A DNA stretch of 64,000 nucleotides from Treponemataceae bacterium (GTDB lineage: Bacteria > Spirochaetota > Spirochaetia > Treponematales > Treponemataceae). Each line of letters begins with the position of its first letter. Within the stretch, counting starts at the first letter, position 1. Positions 44,166 to 53,080 of this stretch are shown one piece after another. The stretch is taken from the NCBI GenBank assembly GCA_024402495.1, contig JAKSTR010000003.1:1-64000 (forward strand), in the 5' to 3' direction. Below the pieces are notes generated by a model. It saw only the letters and a list, made by a program, of their open reading frames with translations, searched no databases and had not been told where the DNA came from. Position numbers and translations under genes: made by a program.

Positions 44166-44194
44166 AATATACTAAGGCAACCTTAAAATGTCAA
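44166..44194 (-). promoter_or_regulatory. secA promoter with leaderless geometry
   Basis: On the minus strand, TTGACA (44194-44189), a 17-bp spacer, TATATT (44171-44166), then AAAAAC, then the ATG at 44159. The expected transcription start is at or next to the ATG. Confidence 0.85.
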
Positions 44195-44423
44195 TTTTAC
44201 ATTTATAATGCAAGGCTTTGCTCTGAATTTTTACCAATATTTTACATAATTAAATGTGCTTTTGCGCAGGTTTTGGTACATTCAGCCGCTGGCACGAATA
44301 AATATTTGCTTAAAATTAAAAAACCGTGTTACAATTTGTTTAAATTTCAAAAAATATTTTAGCTTTTACAGATTAGTTTGTTTTTGCAAACCTTTCATTA
44401 TTTTTCTTTTTACAGAGGAACCC

Positions 44424-46229
44424 ATGAAAAGTCTTAGACTTACAATTTTAACTTCTGTTGTGGCATTTACGGTTGTTTCTTCGGCAATGTTTATGCTTAT
44501 TGCGGGCAGTTTTTCTTCTTCAATGCTTTACGACACAATAAAAGAAAATGTTGCAAATATTTCCAGTTCGGTGGCGATAAGCATAACCAGTTCAAATAAT
44601 GAACAGCTTGCAAAACTGCGCACGCTTTCTACCTTAAGCCAGATGACGAACCCTAAAGTTGAACTGCGCGAAAAGCAGCGCCAGCTGGACGGAATAAAAT
44701 TTAACGGCAAAGATAAAGATTTGATTGGCATAAATATCATGAATACAAAGGGCGACTGCTACGTTGTGGAAGGCGGTCTGGTAAATTTTGCCGAACGCGA
44801 TTACACGAAAGCCGGTCTTGCAGGCAGGGAATACATTCAGTCGCCGATTATGAATAAAGTTACCCAGATTTTAACGATGTTTTATGCAATGCCGGTTTTT
44901 GACCAGAACGGGCGGGTTATAAATGTTATTCTGTCTGCTTGCGATGCCCAACTTATAAGCCGCGTGCTTGACGATTATCTGGTTGGAAAAAATACTTACC
45001 CGGTCATTATTAACCGCGAAAACGGCGTTACGATTGGCGACAAAAATTATCAGAACGTTACAAATTTTCAAAATTTAATAGAAGAATATAGAATAAACCC
45101 AAAAAACGCGCCGCTTGTGGCAAGCCTAAATTGTGCAATTGAAGGCAAAGCCAGCTGCGAAATCATAAAAATCGGCAAAGAAAGGCGCGTTGTAAGTTAC
45201 TGCCCGGTTGAAGGCACGGAATGGGCGGTTTTTGTAAATGCTCCTTTGGGCGATTTTGTTGCCACGCTGAATAAAATGACCTTTATTCTTGCAATCCTTG
45301 CAATTCTTACCTGCATTTTTGGTGTCGTAATCAGTCTTTTTATTTCCAACGAATTAAAGCCGCTTAACGATGTAAGTCAGGCTGTTGCCGGGCTTTCAAG
45401 CGGAAATGCCGACCTTACCCAGCGCGTGTCTACAAAAAGCCGCAAGCGCGAAATCAGCGCAATTGTTGACGGCGTAAATAATTTCATGCAGAAGCTTGAA
45501 GAAATTGTAATTGAAATAAAGCAGACTTCTTTTGCGGTTAAGCAGGAGGGCGCAGAATTAAGCAGTGCAAGTCAGGATGTTTCGGCGCGCAGTGCAACGC
45601 AGGCGGCAACCACCGAAGAAATTTCTGCGACAATGGAAGAAATAAGCAGCAATATCATGCAGTCTGCCGGCAATGCGCAAAAAACAGACGAAATTGCGAC
45701 CCAGACCAGCAAATATGGCGAACAGTGCGAAAAGGCTGTAAATGTTGCGGTTGATGCCGTTAAGCAGATTGCAGAAAAAATTGCCGTTATTCAGGATATT
45801 GCAAGCCAGACAAACCTGCTGGCGCTTAATGCCGCAATTGAAGCTGCGCGTGCCGGCGAAAGCGGCAGAGGTTTTGCAGTTGTAGCAAGCGAAGTGCGCA
45901 AGCTTGCAGAACGCAGCCAGAAATCTGCGCAGGAAATTCATCAGCTTTCCGTTGATACGGTGCAGGTTTCTGTAGAAGCAAATGAAGAAATTGCAAAGGT
46001 TGTGCCTAATATCCGCACAACTTCCCATCTGGTAAACGAAATTGCAAATGCCGCCAGCGAGCAGGATATTGGTGCCCAGCAGATTAATCATGCAATTGAA
46101 CAATTGGACAGCGTTGTTCAGCAAAATGCTTCCGTTGCAGAAGAAATGGCGGCAATGGCTGGTTCCCTGGCAGGAAAAGCAGACCATCTTGCACAGATTA
46201 TGAGCGTGTTTAAGGTAAATGGCGAGTAA
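44424..46229 (+). CDS. Methyl-accepting chemotaxis protein
   Basis: A 601-aa chemoreceptor: TM1 at about 7-30, a periplasmic dCache-like sensor domain (about 31-284, with [20 protein letters not shown]-type features), TM2 ([20 protein letters not shown], about 285-308), HAMP (to about 360) and a signalling domain with the conserved hairpin [20 protein letters not shown] (about 459-480). The ATG at 44424 is chosen because AGAGGA at 44414-44419 lies just before it; an open frame reaches 168 nt further upstream. The ligand is unknown. It ends without a CheR-binding pentapeptide. Confidence 0.95.
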   Translation: MKSLRLTILTSVVAFTVVSSAMFMLIAGSFSSSMLYDTIKENVANISSSVAISITSSNNEQLAKLRTLSTLSQMTNPKVELREKQRQLDGIKFNGKDKDLIGINIMNTKGDCYVVEGGLVNFAERDYTKAGLAGREYIQSPIMNKVTQILTMFYAMPVFDQNGRVINVILSACDAQLISRVLDDYLVGKNTYPVIINRENGVTIGDKNYQNVTNFQNLIEEYRINPKNAPLVASLNCAIEGKASCEIIKIGKERRVVSYCPVEGTEWAVFVNAPLGDFVATLNKMTFILAILAILTCIFGVVISLFISNELKPLNDVSQAVAGLSSGNADLTQRVSTKSRKREISAIVDGVNNFMQKLEEIVIEIKQTSFAVKQEGAELSSASQDVSARSATQAATTEEISATMEEISSNIMQSAGNAQKTDEIATQTSKYGEQCEKAVNVAVDAVKQIAEKIAVIQDIASQTNLLALNAAIEAARAGESGRGFAVVASEVRKLAERSQKSAQEIHQLSVDTVQVSVEANEEIAKVVPNIRTTSHLVNEIANAASEQDIGAQQINHAIEQLDSVVQQNASVAEEMAAMAGSLAGKADHLAQIMSVFKVNGE

Positions 46230-46299
46230 TTTTTTGCGGTTTGGTCTGCAAACACAGCCGCAGCTGCAAAAAGGTGAATTCTAAAATATTTAAAAATAC

Positions 46300-46336
46300 A
46301 AACGCCCCGGTTTTTTTATCGGGGCGTTTGCTTTTT
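46300..46336 (+). terminator. Terminator of the chemoreceptor gene
   Basis: CAAACGCCCCG and CGGGGCGTTTG pair around a T-rich loop of nine bases, followed by CTTTTTGG. It lies about 70 nt after the stop codon. Confidence 0.88.
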
Positions 46337-46629
46337 GGTTGCGGCGGCGGTTTTATGCGCGGAAACGAGCGATAAAAGAAGCTTGCTTTGTAGAAAGGCT
46401 TTTTACCCGCTGGCGCAATTTCTGCAAGAACGAAACTCTGCATATTTACATCGCGTACATCGTTTATCGTTCATTTTTTTTAGGCAGAACGCTGCGCTTT
46501 TTTACGCGCCTGCAATACTGAAATTTTTCTGCATATCGTCATATCGGGCGCTGTATTTGGCAGCAAAATTTGCATATTTTTCCGCCGCCAAAAAACAACC
46601 ATAATAGAAAAAATCACGATTGCAAAAAA
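46337..46629. other. Intergenic region without a recognised gene
   Basis: About 290 bp between the chemoreceptor terminator and the DUF5718 gene, which converge here. There are short open frames but no ribosome sites, no RNA fold and no repeats shared with the rest of the window. It may hold a decayed gene. Confidence 0.4.
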
Positions 46630-47520
46630 TTATTCTGCGCAGGTAACTTTTTGTACCAGTGCGCTTACATTTTCTGCACTTTCAATTTTGCCGCCTGTCA
46701 GCAGATTTGCAATCTGCTGGTGGCTGTAAAGTTTCTGGTCGTAAACAACTACCGCAGATAAATCGCCGGTTTGCAAAAAGTTAGTTTCTCCAAAATCTGT
46801 ATACCGTGTTGCACCAACAGAAATCATTACCTGTTCCGGGTAGCCGGCTTCTGCCAGATATGCGTTAATGTTTTCGGCAGGGCCTTCGTCTTTCTGGTTG
46901 TTAAGCTTGTTTATAAGCCAGTCTATCAGTTTGGCATAAATATAGCTGTAACCGCTTACCGGGCTGTCTTCTCCATAGTCAAAAATGTCAAACGTGGCTG
47001 CGTTTTCTGCTTTTGGCCGCAGCAAAAAACTTGCAATACGGTAATTGCCTAAAATGCCGTCGCCTGTAAAACTGTCAATCGGCAGCAGATTATCGCTTAA
47101 ACCTTTACTGCATTTTCCCCAGTTTTTTTTCTGGCTGATTTTTTTTGCACCGTCTTTTCGTATGGAACAGTCGTTGCTGGCACCAAAGGCGAAGGGTTTT
47201 AAGTCTACAACCCGATTGTCTTTCCATTCAAGCTGGCAAATAATTGCACATTCTGGTTCAATCTGCAATTTTTCTTCGCCTGCCGGGTACAAAATTGTTT
47301 TGCTGTCAAATGGAAAAGTACTCAAAAACTGTGGCGTTATTTGAGTTTTTGGAGATTTTAGAGGAATGTAAGTTGGAAACAATGCTTTCGGCGCATTTGC
47401 TTCTTCAGTTTTTACATTTGCAAAGTCTCTTGCTTCGCCTGCCTGTTCCAGATGACCGGTAAAATTGCCTGCAACACCAAAGGCTGCAATATTTTGTAAG
47501 TTGATTTTTATGCTTTTCAT
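46630..47520 (-). CDS. DUF5718 family protein (FAH-like)
   Basis: A 296-aa soluble protein. The opening NIAAFGVAGNFTGHLEQAGEA and the NAPKALFPTYIP block are typical of DUF5718, a family distantly related to fumarylacetoacetate hydrolase-type folds; later segments FAFGASNDCSIRK and GYSYIYAKLIDWLINKLN fit. No catalytic role is proven. The ATG at 47520 has no Shine-Dalgarno; TATAAT ends 7 nt upstream, indicating a leaderless mRNA. It is divergent from the lipoprotein gene at 47631. Confidence 0.8.
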   Translation of the reverse strand: MKSIKINLQNIAAFGVAGNFTGHLEQAGEARDFANVKTEEANAPKALFPTYIPLKSPKTQITPQFLSTFPFDSKTILYPAGEEKLQIEPECAIICQLEWKDNRVVDLKPFAFGASNDCSIRKDGAKKISQKKNWGKCSKGLSDNLLPIDSFTGDGILGNYRIASFLLRPKAENAATFDIFDYGEDSPVSGYSYIYAKLIDWLINKLNNQKDEGPAENINAYLAEAGYPEQVMISVGATRYTDFGETNFLQTGDLSAVVVYDQKLYSHQQIANLLTGGKIESAENVSALVQKVTCAE

Positions 47521-47527
47521 AATTTGC

Positions 47528-47555
47528 ATTATAGAAAAATTGCACGGTTTTACAA
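47528..47555 (-). promoter_or_regulatory. DUF5718 gene promoter, leaderless geometry
   Basis: On the minus strand, TTGTAA (47555-47550), 16 bp, TATAAT (47533-47528), 7 nt, then the ATG at 47520. Confidence 0.75.
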
Positions 47556-47593
47556 TAGCCAAAAATCGCCAAAAAATTGGAAAATTGTGCGGG

Positions 47594-47622
47594 TTGCCAA
47601 CTTATTAAAAAAGCTTTATTCT
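47594..47622 (+). promoter_or_regulatory. Promoter of the 47631 lipoprotein gene, leaderless geometry
   Basis: TTGCCA (47594-47599), 17 bp, TATTCT (47617-47622), 8 nt, then the ATG at 47631. No ribosome site is present between them. Confidence 0.65.
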
Positions 47623-47630
47623 TTTTCTGT

Positions 47631-48956
47631 ATGTTAAAGGCTACTAATAATCTTAATAAAAATAAACATTTCGCAAAAAAAATAACTTTTTCAATATTTT
47701 CTACAGTTTTAGTTCTTTTTAGTTTTTCATGCAGCAAAAATGACAAAAATTTTGCAGATATGCTGCCGCGTGAACAGCGTTTCCTGCTGAATTACGGCAA
47801 TTTTGAAGACGAATTAAACCTTTTTAATATGGCAGAAAGCGGCGAAATTGATACAAGCCACGTGATGCACGACGGTTTTTTTTATATTGCCAACGGCAAG
47901 GCGCAGAAAATAATGGAATTTACGTCTTACGGCGACCTTTTAGGCGTTTTGTACAACCCGGATTCTAACCCTGTGCCGTCTTTTGCGGCAAAAAAGCAGA
48001 AAAAAATGCAGGAAAATTCGCCGCTTGTAAAAATCGACAGCGAAAAAACCGCAAGTCAGGAAGCAACCCAAACCGGTACCCAGCTTGCCGTTCCGTATAA
48101 GTTTAACAGTCCGCGCAAAATTGCCGTTGACGGCAAGAAAAACATTTATGTTGTAGACCGTCTGCCAATTGAACGGCAGAAACAGGATGAAAATGCCAAT
48201 CTGCTTTTGCGCGATGTGGTTTTGCGCTTTACTCCGGAAGGCGGATTTATTGATTTTTTGGGTCAGCGCGGCAGTGGCGGCGCACCTTTCCCGTATATTT
48301 CTAAAATTTTTACAACAAACAAAAATGAACTTGTGGTAATCTGCTTAACCGGCAACGGAAGCCAGGTTCATTGGTTCAATTCGGAAGGTTTTCTTCTATA
48401 TAATGTAATTTTTGATTATCAGAATTTGCCGTGCCCCGCCAGCGACGATGTAGAACGCTTTATCTGCCTTGAAAATATTGTGCCTTCCTACACTGAGCCG
48501 GTGCTTTATTTGCAGCTTGACTATTACAAAAGCGAAACTGACGTAAAATCCGGCGTACAGGAAGGAATTGAATATGACGGAACTTATTTGTATCCGCTTA
48601 ACGTAGAAACCGGCGTTTACGGCGATGCAATAAAAGTTCCAAGCTACGAGCAGAAAGAAATTGAAGCCGGCGAGCAGGAAGTTTTTGTAAAGCCTTTTGA
48701 CTTTTTAGGCGTAAGCGAATCGGGCTGGTTCTTTTTTATGGCGCCAAACGACGAAGGTTATGTTATTCAAATTATGCAAAACGACGGTCAGCGCATTATG
48801 CGCAAACAGATTGCATTAAGTCAGGACGAGCTGATTTATGACAATTTTTCACTTTCTAAGGAAGGAATAATTTCAGCATTGCTGGCGAGCGATTACGAAG
48901 CAAATGTGGTCTGGTGGCGCACCGATTCGGTAATTGACGCTTTGATTAAGCACTAG
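47631..48956 (+). CDS. Predicted lipoprotein with NHL-like propeller segments
   Basis: A 441-aa exported protein. The signal peptide has a basic n-region and ends FSFSC, with the lipidated Cys at residue 34. The mature part has beta-propeller-like repeats, clearest in PRKIAVDGKKNIYVVDR, VLRFTPEGGFIDFLGQRG and KNELVVICLTGNG, which recall NHL or 6-bladed propeller blades. Conserved Trp and acidic loops lie near the C-terminus. ATG at 47631 is used because the frame upstream lacks a ribosome site and would bury the signal peptide. Followed 21 nt later by a TM protein gene. Confidence 0.8.
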   Translation: MLKATNNLNKNKHFAKKITFSIFSTVLVLFSFSCSKNDKNFADMLPREQRFLLNYGNFEDELNLFNMAESGEIDTSHVMHDGFFYIANGKAQKIMEFTSYGDLLGVLYNPDSNPVPSFAAKKQKKMQENSPLVKIDSEKTASQEATQTGTQLAVPYKFNSPRKIAVDGKKNIYVVDRLPIERQKQDENANLLLRDVVLRFTPEGGFIDFLGQRGSGGAPFPYISKIFTTNKNELVVICLTGNGSQVHWFNSEGFLLYNVIFDYQNLPCPASDDVERFICLENIVPSYTEPVLYLQLDYYKSETDVKSGVQEGIEYDGTYLYPLNVETGVYGDAIKVPSYEQKEIEAGEQEVFVKPFDFLGVSESGWFFFMAPNDEGYVIQIMQNDGQRIMRKQIALSQDELIYDNFSLSKEGIISALLASDYEANVVWWRTDSVIDALIKH

Positions 48957-48977
48957 TTTTGCAGAACAGGAAAAATT

Positions 48978-49505
48978 ATGGACGATTTGGAACGACAACG
49001 GCTGATAGAGCAGGAAGGTGTAACTTTTCATTATAGCCACGATGAATATTTAAAAAATCACCCGGAAATTGAAAAACTGCACAACGGCGAAATGATACCG
49101 GAAAAAGGTCTTTTTAAGGTTTTGGTAAAAGCGCCGGGCGGAAAATTCATGCTGGCTACAATCGGTATTCTTCTTGCCGTAATCGTAATTCTGGGTTTCC
49201 TTCATAAAACAAATCAGGATTTTATTGGCAAGGTAAACATGAATTTATCGGCTTTTGCATTTGAAGATACGGTTTACGTTACCTTGAAATTTGACCCGTC
49301 TGCCGACGGTACTGCGGTTGCCGCCACTGTTTCGGCATTAACCACCGACGACCAAATTGTTGCCCAGCATGAACTTAGCGGCAATTTAAGCGATAAAGAA
49401 CTTCTGCTTAGAACCACTTTCAACGATTTTGAAGTTTATACGGTAAAGGCGGCGATAAAAATGAACGGGCAGGAAAAAACGCTTTCGGTTCTGGTGTCGC
49501 GGTAA
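48978..49505 (+). CDS. Hypothetical single-TM protein
   Basis: A 175-aa protein with a cytoplasmic N-terminal 55 residues (charged, LERQRLIEQEG), one TM helix at about 57-77 (FMLATIGILLAVIVILGFL), and a C-terminal periplasmic beta-rich domain of about 95 residues. No family recognised. AGGAAAAATT-type ribosome site is present. It follows the NHL-like lipoprotein by 21 nt and may form an envelope pair with it. Confidence 0.75.
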   Translation: MDDLERQRLIEQEGVTFHYSHDEYLKNHPEIEKLHNGEMIPEKGLFKVLVKAPGGKFMLATIGILLAVIVILGFLHKTNQDFIGKVNMNLSAFAFEDTVYVTLKFDPSADGTAVAATVSALTTDDQIVAQHELSGNLSDKELLLRTTFNDFEVYTVKAAIKMNGQEKTLSVLVSR

Positions 49506-49661
49506 ATATTGCCGGTTTTGCGGCAAGGTTTTTATTTTGTTTGCTGAAAAATAGTAAAAACTTGTTTTGCGCTTAAATTTTGCGTAAAAACCGGCAAAAA
49601 CGTGGTAAAATTATTCTGTTTAACATAAGGTTAAGCAATTTTTTAATTGAAGGGGAAAAAT

Positions 49662-50066
49662 ATGTTGCAATTTTATTTACTGGCAGTGGTTTTGTGTGCT
49701 GTTTGCGGTTATTTGTTTGCTTTTGGCGATTCAAAAGCCATTATTTTAAGTGAAAATATAGAAAATGTGCAGTCTAACAAAACTTTTGCACTGGTAATCG
49801 GGCTTTTGTGCCTTATAACAGGCATTTTCAAACTTATCAGCCCGGTACGCGGCGTGCCGGTATTTGGCGATTTTTTGCCGGCTTTGGCACTTCTTTTTGC
49901 CGCAATCAGCAATTTGCTTGACTATTACAAGGCAACCACAACAGTTGGCTTAACTTTGCCCAATTTTTTGGAAACAGTTTTAGTTGAAAACCGGCGTTAT
50001 GCAGGCATAATTATTTTGATTATTGCATTTCTGCATTTTTTGCTGCCGGGTTTACTTTTTATTTAG
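49662..50066 (+). CDS. Small integral membrane protein
   Basis: A 134-aa hydrophobic protein with about four TM helices (FYLLAVVLCAVCGYLFAF, FALVIGLLCLITGIFKLI, FLPALALLFAAISNLL, IIILIIAFLHFLLPGLLFI). No family is recognised. AAGGGG at 49650-49655 sets the ATG at 49662, over a TTG at 49647. The Nudix gene starts 18 nt after its stop. Confidence 0.72.
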   Translation: MLQFYLLAVVLCAVCGYLFAFGDSKAIILSENIENVQSNKTFALVIGLLCLITGIFKLISPVRGVPVFGDFLPALALLFAAISNLLDYYKATTTVGLTLPNFLETVLVENRRYAGIIILIIAFLHFLLPGLLFI

Positions 50067-50084
50067 ACATTTTGGAGATTTACG

Positions 50085-50504
50085 ATGAAACATTCAATTG
50101 CCGGAATAATTTGCATTGATTCGCTTTATTTTATTGCCAAACGCCTGCCTGTTGGAGACATGGGCAGCCGCTGGGAATTTCCTGGCGGAAAGGTTGAAGA
50201 AGGTGAAACTTACGAACAGGCAATTAAACGCGAATTTATGGAAGAATTTGCGCTGGAAGTTACGATTGGAAAACATTTGGCAGATGCAAGTTTCACTCAT
50301 CACGGGGTAGAACGTCAGCTGCACGCATACGAAGTATTTTTTCCTGTGGACGATATTGCGTGGGTTTTAAGCGAACATACCGAAGTTCAGTGGGTTCCTT
50401 TAGACGAAATTGAAAAATTGGAATTTGTAGATTCGGATTTGCTTTTGTTGCCAAAACTGAAAGAAATTCGCAAAAATCAAATTGAAAAAATGATGAATAT
50501 TTAA
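50085..50504 (+). CDS. Nudix hydrolase, MutT-like
   Basis: A 139-aa Nudix enzyme. The box reads GGKVEEGETYEQAIKREFMEEF, conforming to GX5EX7REUXEE. KHSIAGIICID at the start and WVPLDEIEKLEF near the end match the (8-oxo)-dGTP diphosphatase / CTP-diphosphatase subgroup. It would remove oxidised or unwanted nucleotides in the cytoplasm; the precise substrate cannot be read. The next gene starts 14 nt after it. Confidence 0.92.
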   Translation: MKHSIAGIICIDSLYFIAKRLPVGDMGSRWEFPGGKVEEGETYEQAIKREFMEEFALEVTIGKHLADASFTHHGVERQLHAYEVFFPVDDIAWVLSEHTEVQWVPLDEIEKLEFVDSDLLLLPKLKEIRKNQIEKMMNI

Positions 50505-50518
50505 AACTGGTTGTTTTG

Positions 50519-50896
50519 ATGAAAACTAAAAAAATTGCATATTTGTTTATAATTTCTGCGGTTTTGGTATTTTGCGGTTTGTTTTGCGGCTGCGAAAAAA
50601 ACGAAAATACCAAAACCATTGAATTGCCGGAAGAATTTACGTTTGCAAGCGATGAATTATGGGCGGTTTTTACAGAACCATATTCGCCGTTTTATGCCGA
50701 ACCAGATTCTTTAAGCGATATTGAAGCCCATGCCCGGCGCGGCGATGTTGTACCGCTGACAGGGCGCAGAATCAGTCCCGGCAAAGAATTGTGGTATCAT
50801 TTTGAAAAAGGCTGGGTGCCGCAAAACAGCGTAACGCTTTATACAAACCGGCTGAAAGCCCAAAATGCGGCAAATGCTCTTTTAAACGGTGAATAA
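50519..50896 (+). CDS. Small SH3-like lipoprotein
   Basis: A 125-aa lipoprotein. KTKK in the n-region is followed by a hydrophobic core and lipobox LFCGC, with the lipidated Cys probably residue 25. The mature 100 residues have an SH3b-like pattern (WAVFTEPYSPFYAEPDSLSD, then WYHFEKGWVPQNSV), as in treponemal envelope proteins that may bind peptidoglycan. The ATG at 50519 lies directly after a TTG at 50516; neither has a strong ribosome site. Confidence 0.72.
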   Translation: MKTKKIAYLFIISAVLVFCGLFCGCEKNENTKTIELPEEFTFASDELWAVFTEPYSPFYAEPDSLSDIEAHARRGDVVPLTGRRISPGKELWYHFEKGWVPQNSVTLYTNRLKAQNAANALLNGE

Positions 50897-50928
50897 GTAT
50901 TTGCGGTATAAGGAATTATAAAAATAAA

Positions 50929-51528
50929 ATGCTGAAAAAACTATTCATCATAAAAAAGGAAAACTGGGAAACTTTGCAGGCAATGTACGATGAAAAAACT
51001 TGGTCGTACAAGCCGTACTGGCAAAAATATAACAGGCTTTCTGAAGAGCTGGTTTTACAAATTCCTTCGGAACAGCTTTATACCGTAATTGCCGATTTTG
51101 TGTTTTATTCGCTTAAACTTTACGATTATTACAATGCCGCCGCTGATGAAAAGCTGAAAAAAGTAAACCAGCTTTGCCGGAATGTTTTTTACATTTATCA
51201 GCTTGAAAGTGAAGTGAACAACGGCGGTTTTAATCAATATTTCTTTAATTCTGCCGGTTATTACGCAATGGAAACTGTTGAAGCCTTGAATTTTTTCGGT
51301 TTGGATAAAACTAAAGAAATGCTTGAAACGGCGCTGAATTTGCTTTTTACAAAAATCAGCAAAAGCGAATACAAAACAATCTGCGCAGAACGGAAATTGC
51401 CTGCCGAAACTTTTGAAGCCGAACTTGGCGAATTGGATTCCCGATTTTATGAAGTGCCGGAAAATATTGGCGAAACAATAAACGCGTATTTAGACAGCCA
51501 TCGCAAAGATTTGCTGGCAAACCCGTAA
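50929..51528 (+). CDS. DUF4375 domain-containing protein
   Basis: A 199-aa soluble protein. YQLESEVNNGGFNQYFFNSAGYYA is the DUF4375 (DMP19-like) signature, with a GLDKTKEMLETAL segment following. Function unknown; DMP19 of Neisseria is a DNA-mimic protein, but the resemblance in such relatives is limited to the fold. AAGGA lies about 14 nt upstream, rather far. A bidirectional terminator follows, shared with hisS. Confidence 0.87.
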   Translation: MLKKLFIIKKENWETLQAMYDEKTWSYKPYWQKYNRLSEELVLQIPSEQLYTVIADFVFYSLKLYDYYNAAADEKLKKVNQLCRNVFYIYQLESEVNNGGFNQYFFNSAGYYAMETVEALNFFGLDKTKEMLETALNLLFTKISKSEYKTICAERKLPAETFEAELGELDSRFYEVPENIGETINAYLDSHRKDLLANP

Positions 51529-51605
51529 TATGCAGTTTTGTTCCCGATTTTTGTAATTTTTATGGCAAAAAACGTGTTTTTGTTTGTTTTTATATTGCAC
51601 ATAAA

Positions 51606-51641
51606 AAAACCGCTTTCAAATGAAAGCGGTTTTGCTTTTTT
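51606..51641. terminator. Bidirectional terminator between DUF4375 gene and hisS
   Basis: AAACCGCTTTCA and TGAAAGCGGTTT pair around two bases, with an A-run before and TTTTGCTTTTTTT after. Confidence 0.9.
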
Positions 51642-51658
51642 TAGCAGATTACAGCAAA

Positions 51659-52963
51659 TTAAGCATTCTTAATTTTTTCAACAGCTTCTGCAACTGTAAT
51701 ATTTTCAAATGTTTCGCGGTTTTTAAGGTTTTTCAAAGTTAAAACACCGGCTTTTGCATCTTCTGGTTTTACAAGAATACCAAATTTTATGTTCTTTTTT
51801 TCTGCAAAAGTGTACTGCTGACCCATTTTCTTTGCATCCGGGAAAACTTCGCAGGAAATACCGTTCTGACGCAGCTGTTTTGCAATGCCCATATAGTGAC
51901 CGGTTAAGCTTTGGTCAAGGCAGAAAATTTCGGCATCAATAAAGCTGCCTTTTGCGTCAAGCTTGCCCAGCTGTTCCAAACCGGCAATAAGGCGGTCAAG
52001 CCCAATTGAAGAACCAACGCCAGGAACACGGTCTTTCATGTAAAGACCGGCAAGGTTGTCATAACGGCCGCCGCTGCAAACAGAACCAATGCCAGGCAGT
52101 TCGTTTAAGAAAGTTTCGTAAACAACGCCGGTGTAATAGTCCAGACCGCGGGTAATTGAAGGATCCAATTTATAAGAATCCTGAATGCCTTCTTCGCACA
52201 TAAATGCGTAAATTTCACGCATACGTTTTGTGTCATCGGCTTCACCGCCAGCCATTTCTTCCATCAATGCAAGGGTCGATTCAAAAGAATCGCTGCCTTT
52301 AATGTATTTCAAAATATCGCCGGCTTTTGCAGAATCGCCGGCAATTTCTGTTAAAAGCCGTGCTGTTTCTTCTTCGCCGATTTTTGCAAGTTTATCAACC
52401 GTGCGCAAAATGTCTTCGCTTTTTTCTTTTAAGCCAAGTTTTGCCAGAAAACGGTTAAAAATACCGCGGTGGCTGATTTTAATTGTAACGTCGGTAACGC
52501 CAATTGCCGCAAGGGCAGTTTTCATCATCAAAAGAATTTCAAAATCGCTTGCTGCGCTGTCAGAACCTACAGAATCGAAGTCGCACTGAACAAATTCGCG
52601 GTAACGGCCTGCCTGCGGTTTTTCGCCGCGCCAAACTTTCGCAATATGATAGCGCTTAAAAGGAAAATAAAGTTCATCTTTGTGTTCGGCAACAAAACGT
52701 GCAAAAGGAACGGTTAAGTCAAAACGCATTGCAACGTCGCGGCCGCCGTTGTCTTCAAATCTAAAAACCTGTTTTTCTGTTTCGCCGTCGCTTTTGCGAA
52801 GCAAAATTTCGGTGTATTCAAGCACCGGTGTATCAATAGGTACAAAGCCAAAAGAACGAAAAACATTTGTCAATTTTTCAGTCAATAAAGAACGCTGAAT
52901 TTCGGCATCGGGCAAAAAATCCCTGAAGCCTTTTAAAATTTTTGGTTGAATAAGATTTTCCAT
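51659..52963 (-). CDS. hisS: Histidine--tRNA ligase
   Basis: A 434-aa class II synthetase. LKGFRDFLPDAE opens the protein, motif 2 is in YHIAKVWRGEKPQAGRYREF, the His-specific LDYYTGVVYE is present, and motif 3 lies in GVGSSIGLDRLIAGLE. An anticodon-binding domain ends the protein. The start agrees with family N-termini and lacks a Shine-Dalgarno, with a promoter ending 6 nt before it. The gene is monocistronic, divergent from coaX. Confidence 0.97.
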   Translation of the reverse strand: MENLIQPKILKGFRDFLPDAEIQRSLLTEKLTNVFRSFGFVPIDTPVLEYTEILLRKSDGETEKQVFRFEDNGGRDVAMRFDLTVPFARFVAEHKDELYFPFKRYHIAKVWRGEKPQAGRYREFVQCDFDSVGSDSAASDFEILLMMKTALAAIGVTDVTIKISHRGIFNRFLAKLGLKEKSEDILRTVDKLAKIGEEETARLLTEIAGDSAKAGDILKYIKGSDSFESTLALMEEMAGGEADDTKRMREIYAFMCEEGIQDSYKLDPSITRGLDYYTGVVYETFLNELPGIGSVCSGGRYDNLAGLYMKDRVPGVGSSIGLDRLIAGLEQLGKLDAKGSFIDAEIFCLDQSLTGHYMGIAKQLRQNGISCEVFPDAKKMGQQYTFAEKKNIKFGILVKPEDAKAGVLTLKNLKNRETFENITVAEAVEKIKNA

Positions 52964-52969
52964 AAAGTT

Positions 52970-52998
52970 ATACTAGTAAAAATTTTGCGGAATTGCAA
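52970..52998 (-). promoter_or_regulatory. hisS promoter, leaderless geometry
   Basis: On the minus strand, TTGCAA (52998-52993), 17 bp, TAGTAT (52975-52970), 6 nt, then the ATG at 52963. Confidence 0.7.
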
Positions 52999-53080
52999 GG
53001 CGATAAATTTAAAGCAAAACTTTAAAATACGCCTGTTTCTTGTTTTCCTGCAAAACTTTTCTGAAAAAATGGAGAAAAAA

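Noticed and set aside
46337-46629. Small plus-strand open frames after the chemoreceptor gene
   Set aside because: No ribosome sites, no family match and overlapping alternatives. The region follows a strong terminator.
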